Assembly: GCA_013204155.1 (NCBI GenBank) | Contig: JABMOK010000023.1 | Location: 1 to 64,000 of the forward strand | Source of the DNA: Pseudohongiella sp. | GTDB taxonomy: Bacteria; Pseudomonadota; Gammaproteobacteria; Pseudomonadales; Pseudohongiellaceae | Direction: 5' to 3' | DNA length: 64,000 nt | Shown: piece after piece, positions 57,597 through 64,000 of the stretch | Layout: each line of letters starts with the position of its first letter | Position numbering within the stretch: position 1 is the stretch's first letter | Position numbers and translations under genes: made by a program | The notes under the pieces: model-generated | Told to the model about the DNA's origin: nothing | Seen by the model: the letters and a program-made list of their open reading frames with translations, nothing else | Database searches by the model: none

Positions 57597-58854
57597 GCAT
57601 GAAGGAGTTGGCACAGAGGCCAGCGCAACAGGCGTCGATGGACCTGAAGGTGAGGATTCGAGGTTTGATGGGCCGGATGAAACCGGTCATTTTGGATCCT
57701 ATGGCGGGATATTTGTTGGTGAAACCCTGATAGCGGCGGTTGAAGAACTCGCTCAGGTTTATAAAGAGGTTTCCGCGGATACCGAGTTCTGGGATGAGTT
57801 TGATTATGACCTTAAACATTATGTTGGCAGGCCATCGCCCCTGTATTTTGCGCAGCGGCTTACTGAGGCCAGCGGTGGCGCCAGAATATATTTGAAGCGT
57901 GAAGATTTAAACCATACCGGCGCACACAAAATCAATAATACCATCGGCCAGGCTTTGCTGGCCAAGCGCATGGGCAAGACCCGAATCATTGCAGAAACGG
58001 GCGCCGGTCAACATGGTGTGGCCAGTGCCACTGTTGCCGCAAGACTGGGGCTGGAATGTCATGTCTATATGGGCGCTGAAGACATTATTCGGCAGGCACC
58101 GAATGTATACAGGATGAAACTGCTAGGTGCCGAAGTGATCTCTGTCGAATCCGGTTCGCGGACACTCAAGGACGCCATGAATGAGGCCCTGCGGGACTGG
58201 GCTAGCAATGTGGATAACACCTATTACATCATTGGTACGGCAGCCGGGCCTCACCCTTACCCCTTGCTGGTTCGGGATTTTCAATGCGTGATCGGCCGTG
58301 AGGCGCGAGCGCAATCATTGGAACAGATGGGGAGATTGCCGGATGCCCTGGTTGCCTGTTTCGGCGGCGGCTCAAATGCCATTGGCTTGTTTCACCCTTT
58401 TCTAAAAGATGCATCGGTAGCGATGTATGGGGTGGAGGCCGGCGGGCACGGGCTCGAGACCGGTGAGCATGCGGCGCCTTTGAGTGCCGGCAGGCCCGGC
58501 GTGTTGCACGGTAACAGAACTTATCTGATGACGGATGCAGGGGGCCAAATCCTGGAGACTCATTCGGTGTCCGCCGGTCTCGACTACCCCGGAGTTGGGC
58601 CGGAACATTCCTGGTTAAAAGATATACACCGGGTGAATTATGTTGTTGCGACAGATGTAGAAGCCATGCAGGCATTTCATCAGCTGACGCTTTTAGAAGG
58701 CATTATTCCAGCCTTGGAGTCCAGTCATGCGGTTGCCTATGGGGTAAAACTCGCGGGGCAGATGGATGCAGACAAGAACATCATCATCAATTTGTCCGGT
58801 CGCGGTGATAAAGATATCGAAACAGTAGCGCGTATCGAAGGCATTACACTGTAG
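57589..58854 (+). CDS. trpB: Tryptophan synthase beta chain
   Basis: A 421-residue PLP enzyme joining indole and serine. The PLP lysine is Lys114 in [23 protein letters not shown], the phosphate-binding GGGSNAIG and LSGRGDKD near the C-terminus are present. The N-terminus is about 20 residues longer than in Pseudomonas, with an acidic stretch before [18 protein letters not shown] 57589 has AAGGAG 9 nt upstream and overlaps trpF; no later start precedes the conserved fold. Confidence 0.96.
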   Translation: MVKHEGVGTEASATGVDGPEGEDSRFDGPDETGHFGSYGGIFVGETLIAAVEELAQVYKEVSADTEFWDEFDYDLKHYVGRPSPLYFAQRLTEASGGARIYLKREDLNHTGAHKINNTIGQALLAKRMGKTRIIAETGAGQHGVASATVAARLGLECHVYMGAEDIIRQAPNVYRMKLLGAEVISVESGSRTLKDAMNEALRDWASNVDNTYYIIGTAAGPHPYPLLVRDFQCVIGREARAQSLEQMGRLPDALVACFGGGSNAIGLFHPFLKDASVAMYGVEAGGHGLETGEHAAPLSAGRPGVLHGNRTYLMTDAGGQILETHSVSAGLDYPGVGPEHSWLKDIHRVNYVVATDVEAMQAFHQLTLLEGIIPALESSHAVAYGVKLAGQMDADKNIIINLSGRGDKDIETVARIEGITL

Positions 58855-58897
58855 CGTTAATTAGAGAAAGCGAAAGCGAGAGTTGAAGTAAGAAACG

Positions 58898-59716
58898 ATG
58901 AGCAGAATACAAGGAATAGCCAGGCAGAATGCCGAAGCGGGCAGGAAGTTATTAATCCCCTATCTGGTAGCGGGTGATCCGAATCTGGCAAGCACTGTGG
59001 CGCTTATGCATTCGCTGGTAGAGTGCGGTGCAGACATTATCGAGTTGGGCATTCCCTTTAGTGATCCCTCCGCCGATGGTCCGGTTATCCAGCGCGGGGT
59101 CGAACGCTCACTGAGCAAGGGCACGACATTGCAAGGTGTGCTGGATATGGTCGCACAATTCCGCACTTTGAATTCAGCAACCCCGATCGTGCTGATGGGT
59201 TATCTAAACCCCATTGAGATAATGGGCTATGGAAATTTTGTCGAGAAAGCCAGCAATGCTGGAGTCGATGGGGTATTGATAGTGGACATGCCGCCGGCGG
59301 AATCCGATGCGTTGTATACTCAGTTACAAGCGCAGGGTATCGATACTATCTTTCTGGTGGCGCCCACGACTCGCGATGCGCGTCTGCCGACGATTTGTGA
59401 TCACAGCTCCGGTTATCTGTATTATGTATCGCTAAAAGGAGTAACCGGCGCGGCACTTACTGATTACGATTCGGTAACAGCAAACATCGAGAAACTACGG
59501 GGCTTCACTGATTTACCCATCGTAGTCGGCTTTGGAATAAAAGATGCTGACAGCGCGGCCGCCATGGGGCGGTTATCGGATGGTATAATCATCGGCAGCG
59601 CGCTGGTTGAAAAAATTGCACAATTGGCCGATCAAGAACAGCAGGACGATGCCTTGGTAGCGCAAACTACAGCCGTCATCGCTGCCGCGAGAGAAGCGTT
59701 GAATAACATCAGATAG
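58898..59716 (+). CDS. trpA: Tryptophan synthase alpha chain
   Basis: A 272-residue TIM-barrel subunit that cleaves indole-glycerol phosphate and passes indole to TrpB. The catalytic Glu and Asp are in IELGIPFSDPSADGPVIQ; PTTRDARL and LKGVTGAA mark the later barrel strands, and GFGIKDADSA the phosphate site. It lies 43 bp after trpB and just before accD. Confidence 0.96.
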   Translation: MSRIQGIARQNAEAGRKLLIPYLVAGDPNLASTVALMHSLVECGADIIELGIPFSDPSADGPVIQRGVERSLSKGTTLQGVLDMVAQFRTLNSATPIVLMGYLNPIEIMGYGNFVEKASNAGVDGVLIVDMPPAESDALYTQLQAQGIDTIFLVAPTTRDARLPTICDHSSGYLYYVSLKGVTGAALTDYDSVTANIEKLRGFTDLPIVVGFGIKDADSAAAMGRLSDGIIIGSALVEKIAQLADQEQQDDALVAQTTAVIAAAREALNNIR

Positions 59717-59749
59717 CCTCTGCAAGCTATCGAATAGATGGATTAAAAA

Positions 59750-60619
59750 ATGAGTTGGATCAACAAGATATTACCCTCAATAGCCAATGCTCCCGGCGCG
59801 GCCAAGCGCGGTACGGTGCCGGAAGGGGTTTGGAAGAAGTGTCCTCGCTGTGATGCCATGCTGTACAAGAAATCCTTGAGTGAAAACTTCGATGTCTGCC
59901 CTAAATGTGATCATCATCTGCGCATCACGGCGCGCCGAAGGATTGAGCTATTCCTCGATGCGGGGCAGCAACAGGAACTGAGTCCCGATATGGAACCCGT
60001 TGATCTGCTGAAATTTAAGGATTTAAAGAAATACAAGGACCGTATCACGGCCGCCCAAAAAAGCACCGGCGAAAAAGACGCGCTGGTGGTGGTAAAGGGG
60101 AAGCTGCAGGGTAATCCGCTGGTGGTGGCGGCTTTCGAGTTCAGCTTCATCGGTGGCTCTATGGGCGCCGTGGTTGGCGAGAAATTCACCCAGGCGGTAA
60201 ATACTTGCATCGACGAAGGCTTGCCACTGGTTTGTTTTTCAACCAGCGGTGGCGCGCGTATGCAGGAAGCGCTGATTTCTTTGATGCAAATGGCGAAAAC
60301 ATCAGCCGCCTTGGAAAAGTTAAAACAACATTCCCTGCCTTATATCTCCGTAATGGTAGATCCGGTTTATGGGGGTGTTTCAGCGAGTCTTGCGATACTC
60401 GGCGATGTGAATGTCGCCGAGCCTAATGCCCTGGTAGGGTTTACCGGTCCGGATGTTATTCGTCAAACCGTAAGAGTAAAACTACCCGAGGGGTTTCAGC
60501 GCAGTGAGTTTTTGTTAGAGCACGGCGCTATCGATATGATTGTTCATCGACGAGATTTGCGCGATAAAATTGCTTCATTGCTGGATAAGCTTCTGTACTA
60601 TCGACGAGCCGGAAGCTGA
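59750..60619 (+). CDS. accD: Acetyl-CoA carboxylase carboxyltransferase subunit beta
   Basis: A 289-residue subunit that with AccA transfers CO2 from biotin to acetyl-CoA, the first step of fatty acid synthesis. The zinc ribbon is Cys31, Cys34, Cys50 and Cys53 (CPRC, CPKC). The crotonase-like core has [28 protein letters not shown] and [12 protein letters not shown]. It follows trpA by 33 bp. Confidence 0.97.
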   Translation: MSWINKILPSIANAPGAAKRGTVPEGVWKKCPRCDAMLYKKSLSENFDVCPKCDHHLRITARRRIELFLDAGQQQELSPDMEPVDLLKFKDLKKYKDRITAAQKSTGEKDALVVVKGKLQGNPLVVAAFEFSFIGGSMGAVVGEKFTQAVNTCIDEGLPLVCFSTSGGARMQEALISLMQMAKTSAALEKLKQHSLPYISVMVDPVYGGVSASLAILGDVNVAEPNALVGFTGPDVIRQTVRVKLPEGFQRSEFLLEHGAIDMIVHRRDLRDKIASLLDKLLYYRRAGS

Positions 60620-60635
60620 GCTCCCGTTACCTCTT

Positions 60636-60667
60636 CTATCGATTCAGGACACTATCGATTCAGGACA
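60636..60667. repeat. 16-bp perfect tandem duplication between accD and folC
   Basis: CTATCGATTCAGGACA occurs twice head to tail and is followed by CTACTACTAG. It ends 15 bp before folC and contains no ribosome binding site. Confidence 0.85.
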
Positions 60668-60682
60668 CTACTACTAGATAGC

Positions 60683-61981
60683 ATGCTGACACTAGAAAGC
60701 TCACTGGAGAACTGGCTTAAGTATATTGCTTCGGTTCACCCGCGTGAGATTGAACTTGGTCTGGAGCGAATACATCGTGTCGCCAGGCGCTTAAAACTGG
60801 CCAAACCCGCCGCTGTGGTTATTACCGTAGCAGGAACCAATGGCAAAGGATCCTGCGTTGCCACCCTGGAAGCGGTGTTGCAACAAGCGGGTTACAAAAC
60901 CGGCGCCTATACCTCACCCCATATCCAGTATTTCAATGAGCGCATCAGAGTCGCCGCAGCGCCGGTGGCCGATCAAGACATAGTGGCCGCATTGGCGGAA
61001 ATTGATCGCTGTAGGGAAGATGAGTCCCTTAGCTATTTTGAATTCGCAACGCTTGCCGCGCTATTGATCTTCAAGCAGGCGGGGGTCGATGTTGCGCTGC
61101 TGGAGGTTGGTCTCGGCGGCCGTCTGGATGCGGTAAATATTATCGATCCGGATGTGGCGTTGATCACTAATATCAGCATCGATCATGAGGATTGGTTAGG
61201 TAAGGGTGTGGAGAATATCGGGGCAGAAAAAGCCGGTATATTGCGCGCAAATACAGCGGCGGTTTTCGGTGACACCTCCCCGCCAGCGAGTATTGTTGGA
61301 AAAGCCAAAGAACTCGGGGCGCGGCTGTATGTACAGGGCACCGATTTTCGCTTCTCGAAAGCCGTTGCCGAGGAAAGCTGGCAGTGGTTTGGGGTAGATG
61401 GGGCAAATTCAGCCGTACATTTCGCTGCCTTGGAGCTGCCACGGCTTGCCTTGGCTAATGTTTCGGCTGCTCTGCAGGCCTTGATTTTATTGCCTTTGCA
61501 GTTCACGGAGGCAGATATCAATGGCGCGCTGAAAGGACTGCAGCTGGCCGGGCGTTTTGAAATTCGACGTGACCGACGAAGCGCGAAGACGGTGATATTC
61601 GATGTTGCCCATAATCAGGCCGCTGCCGCGTTGCTGGCTGAAAATCTAGCGCTATACCGGCAACAGAATCCTGCAATTGTGCAGCTTGCTGTAGTCATAG
61701 CCGTGCTGGCAGATAAAGATATAGAAGCGATGGTTACAGCCTTAGAATCCTGCACAGACATCTGGTATATTGCGCAGGTCGATGAGGCGCGTGGCATGGC
61801 TGTAGAAGAAGTGGCACAACGCATCAAAAACAGCAACAATGGCTTGCGCCTGCAGCAGTTCGGGACAGTCGGTGAAGCCTATCGAGCCGCCTGCGACCAG
61901 ACGGCAGGGAATGACCTGATTGTGGTAACAGGTTCATTCTTCACCGTTGCTGCGGTTCGGGCACTGAGCTCGCCGACTTGA
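60683..61981 (+). CDS. folC: Folylpolyglutamate/dihydrofolate synthase
   Basis: A 432-residue Mur-ligase-family enzyme adding glutamate to dihydropteroate and folates. The P-loop is VAGTNGKGSCVA (about 49-60). TSPHIQYFNERIRV, FEFATLAAL, LEVGLGGRLDAVNI and FDVAHNQAAA are family blocks. It is part of the conserved accD-folC-SPOR-cvpA-purF row. Confidence 0.96.
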   Translation: MLTLESSLENWLKYIASVHPREIELGLERIHRVARRLKLAKPAAVVITVAGTNGKGSCVATLEAVLQQAGYKTGAYTSPHIQYFNERIRVAAAPVADQDIVAALAEIDRCREDESLSYFEFATLAALLIFKQAGVDVALLEVGLGGRLDAVNIIDPDVALITNISIDHEDWLGKGVENIGAEKAGILRANTAAVFGDTSPPASIVGKAKELGARLYVQGTDFRFSKAVAEESWQWFGVDGANSAVHFAALELPRLALANVSAALQALILLPLQFTEADINGALKGLQLAGRFEIRRDRRSAKTVIFDVAHNQAAAALLAENLALYRQQNPAIVQLAVVIAVLADKDIEAMVTALESCTDIWYIAQVDEARGMAVEEVAQRIKNSNNGLRLQQFGTVGEAYRAACDQTAGNDLIVVTGSFFTVAAVRALSSPT

Positions 61982-62021
61982 GTACTTATTCTTTCTTAGT
62001 GAATATCGGGGTATCTGTAGA

Positions 62022-62675
62022 TTGAAGCCAGGAACTAAACAGAGAATTGTCGGTACTGTAGTGCTGCTTGCTCTAGCTCTCATCTTTCTGCCTATCATTT
62101 TTGACGGCCAGGGCAGTTATCAAAGTCCGCTAAGCAGTCGGATACCGGCCCCTCCGCTGATTTCGATTCTTCCCGAGCCGGTAGCCGCGCGACCGGTGAT
62201 TATCGCTGATACCGAGGCTAGTGAGGTCAGCGAAGAGCCAGCGATAACTTCACCCGTAACTTCACCCATAACTTCACCCATAACTACAGATATAACTACA
62301 GATATAACTACAGATATAACTACAACTATAGCGACAGATCCACAGGCACCGATCGCCAGCCGGGTTGAAGTGACAGATTCTGAGCCAGTGTTTAGCCGTG
62401 AAATTCCGGCACTTGCCAGTACCGGTCTTCCGCAAGGCTGGAGTATACGACTGGGTTCATTTTCCGATTCGGCGAATGCCGATAAATTACTGAATCGTTT
62501 GCTCACGGCGGGTTATAGAGCTTACACACGTGACATAAGCGGCGAGCAGGAATCATTTACCGGGGTGTATGTTGGCCCTTGGTTGGAGCGAGATAAAGTC
62601 GATGAATATCAGAAGGTGCTGCAAGAAGAGTTCAGCCTGACAGGGATGGTTGTCCTTTATGAGCTTTTATTATGA
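62022..62675 (+). CDS. SPOR-domain protein (DedD-like)
   Basis: A 217-residue inner-membrane protein with one N-terminal helix (about 8-27, opening KQRIVGTVVLLALALIFLPII, typical of DedD). A linker follows, and a C-terminal SPOR domain (about 140-217; GWSIRLGSFSDSANADKLLNRL and GVYVGPW) that binds septal peptidoglycan. The linker contains seven 12-bp repeats (62247-62330) coding TSPV, TSPI twice, TTDI three times and TTTI. It starts at TTG 62022. Its position between folC and cvpA is conserved. Confidence 0.9.
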   Translation: MKPGTKQRIVGTVVLLALALIFLPIIFDGQGSYQSPLSSRIPAPPLISILPEPVAARPVIIADTEASEVSEEPAITSPVTSPITSPITTDITTDITTDITTTIATDPQAPIASRVEVTDSEPVFSREIPALASTGLPQGWSIRLGSFSDSANADKLLNRLLTAGYRAYTRDISGEQESFTGVYVGPWLERDKVDEYQKVLQEEFSLTGMVVLYELLL

Positions 62676-62723
62676 ACTTTAGTGATGAACTTTAATTATG
62701 GACTTTAATTATGAACTACAAGG
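62672..62723. repeat. Four 13-bp tandem units between the SPOR gene and cvpA
   Basis: ATGAACTTTAGTG, ATGAACTTTAATT, ATGGACTTTAATT and ATGAACTACAAGG follow head to tail. The SPOR gene stop codon lies in the first unit. Confidence 0.85.
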
Positions 62724-62732
62724 GCTTGAGAG

Positions 62733-63248
62733 TTGATTGATCTGCCAACGGGTTTGAATCAAGTCGATATAGCCATTCTAATTATTACAGTGCTGTCGTC
62801 GCTATTCGGTTTGTGGCGGGGATTTATCAAGGAAGTGCTTTCCTTGTTGACCTGGATAGCCGCTTTGCTGGTAGCCAGGGTGTACAGTGAATACCTGTCG
62901 GGGTGGTTGTCGGGAATGATCGACAATGATGGCATACGTTATGTGACGGCGTTTACGCTATTGTTTGTTGCGGTGATGGTGGTCGGAACCCTGATCAATT
63001 TCCTTCTGTCAAAGCTGCTCGTCGTCAACGGACTAAAATTTGCTGATCGTTTATTGGGTGGCGTGTTTGGAATCGCCAGGGGGCTAATTATCGTCCTTGT
63101 TGGTTTGTTTATTGGCAATGTATTTGTTTCAGAGACGGTGTTGTGGCAGGAATCGAAATTAATCCCCTACGGGATGACGATGATCGAGAAGTCACGAATC
63201 TTCATTGGCGATATGAACGGCGTCGATCCGACGCAAGTAGTTAATTAG
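62733..63248 (+). CDS. cvpA: CvpA-family inner membrane protein
   Basis: A 171-residue protein with four hydrophobic segments. [36 protein letters not shown] is the canonical CvpA start region, and [20 protein letters not shown] the second block. The family name comes from colicin V production in E. coli; it is linked to envelope robustness and biofilm in several species. It starts at TTG 62733 with GAG upstream and lies directly before purF, as usual. Confidence 0.93.
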   Translation: MIDLPTGLNQVDIAILIITVLSSLFGLWRGFIKEVLSLLTWIAALLVARVYSEYLSGWLSGMIDNDGIRYVTAFTLLFVAVMVVGTLINFLLSKLLVVNGLKFADRLLGGVFGIARGLIIVLVGLFIGNVFVSETVLWQESKLIPYGMTMIEKSRIFIGDMNGVDPTQVVN

Positions 63249-63262
63249 TCACGGAGCATACT

Positions 63263-64000
63263 ATGTGCGGTTTGGTTGGGGTGGTTTCTAGCAAAGGTGT
63301 TGGCGTCTGTCTTTATGACGCGTTGACAGTGCTGCAACACCGAGGGCAGGATGCCGCCGGCATCATGACCTGTGATAATGGCAAGCTCAACCTGCGTAAA
63401 GATAATGGTCTGGTTAAAGATGTCTTTCATAATCGGCATATGCGTCGTCTTACCGGCCAGATGGGCATCGGCCATGTTCGCTATCCCACTGCAGGCGGAT
63501 CCAGTCCAGCACTGGCGCAGCCGTTCTATGTAAATTCTCCCTACGGACTCAGCCTTGCCCATAATGGCAACCTCACCAATAGCAAAGAGCTTAGCCGTGA
63601 TTTGTTTAAGGAAGATTTGCGTCACATAAATACAGATTCAGATTCGGAAGTACTGCTGAACGTCTTTGCCCATGAATTGCAGCGGCGCAATAAGATGAAG
63701 CCGATGCCGGAAGATGTTTTCGCGGCGGTCGCGGGCGTGCACAATCGCTGTCGCGGTGGTTATGTGGCGATTGTTATGTTATCCGGTTATGGCATCGTTG
63801 GATTCAGGGATCGTAACGGTATACGCCCGCTGGTTTTCGGAAGTCGAAAAAGCGTGAGAGGAACAGAATACATGATCGCATCGGAAAGCGTCGCTCTCGA
63901 TTCTCAGGGTTTTACTCTGGAAAGGGATGTGGCGCCTGGTGAGGCGGTTTATATCGATGTTAATGGAAACCTGCATACACAAATTTGTACGCAACAAGGC
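63263..64000 (+). CDS. purF: Amidophosphoribosyltransferase, N-terminal part
   Basis: The first 246 codons of PurF, cut by the window end. PurF makes phosphoribosylamine from PRPP and glutamine, committing carbon to purines. The Ntn-type nucleophile Cys2 (MCGLVGVV) is present and would be exposed by removal of Met1. [34 protein letters not shown] and [13 protein letters not shown] belong to the glutaminase domain. The PRTase domain lies beyond the window. It is 14 bp after cvpA. Confidence 0.96.
   Translation, partial: MCGLVGVVSSKGVGVCLYDALTVLQHRGQDAAGIMTCDNGKLNLRKDNGLVKDVFHNRHMRRLTGQMGIGHVRYPTAGGSSPALAQPFYVNSPYGLSLAHNGNLTNSKELSRDLFKEDLRHINTDSDSEVLLNVFAHELQRRNKMKPMPEDVFAAVAGVHNRCRGGYVAIVMLSGYGIVGFRDRNGIRPLVFGSRKSVRGTEYMIASESVALDSQGFTLERDVAPGEAVYIDVNGNLHTQICTQQG

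Overview
This 64 kb window is a chromosomal housekeeping segment of a gammaproteobacterium. The best fit is the Pseudomonadales/Cellvibrionales side of the class. The reasons are gene order and families remembered from Pseudomonas: MTIP-csiV-mfd-gap-nqrABCDEF-apbE-nqrM-sthA, a 13-gene nuo operon with fused nuoCD, prmB-aroC, and leuCD-asd-fimV-truA-trpF-(trpBA)-accD-folC-SPOR-cvpA-purF. I infer this from gene content; no search was possible. I see no phage genes, insertion sequences, integrases or CRISPR arrays.

Layout. 1-450: end of a tRNA-Arg copy interrupted by a hairpin-rich segment, an intact tRNA-Arg(TCT) and its terminator. 450-9200: a loosely organised accessory zone with a zinc-ribbon protein, a GNAT acetyltransferase, a RIO kinase, a decayed START-domain gene, a secreted cupin-like protein, an S46 dipeptidyl-peptidase, a YcaQ/AlkX-type glycosylase, a 2OG-Fe(II) oxygenase and an FkbM methyltransferase. 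9.8-16.8 kb: methylthioinosine phosphorylase, csiV, mfd and a long-form GAPDH. 17-26.4 kb: the sodium-pumping NADH:quinone reductase NQR with its maturation factors ApbE and NqrM, then transhydrogenase and a CBS protein. 27.1-41.8 kb: complete complex I. 42-46.3 kb: an orphan RnfG-like protein, a methyltransferase remnant, three stem-loop repeats, gpsA, a DUF4389 protein, sixA and a DUF4892/OmpA-like protein. 46.4-64 kb: folE, prmB, aroC, leuCD, asd, fimV, truA, trpFBA, accD, folC, a SPOR protein, cvpA and the start of purF.

How the genes work together. NQR and complex I both oxidise NADH and reduce quinone, one pumping Na+ and the other H+. ApbE attaches FMN to NqrB and NqrC, NqrM helps build an iron site, and SthA balances NADH and NADPH. 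The last third supplies chorismate, leucine, aspartate-family, tryptophan, fatty-acid, folate and purine biosynthesis.

Most noteworthy: TruA carries Glu instead of the catalytic Asp in its GRTDAGVHA motif; the nqr operon has a promoter followed by a perfect hairpin and a terminator-like hairpin before nqrA; two genes (START, SAM methyltransferase) survive only as N-terminus fused to C-terminus; and short 13-17 bp tandem duplications recur in many intergenic gaps.
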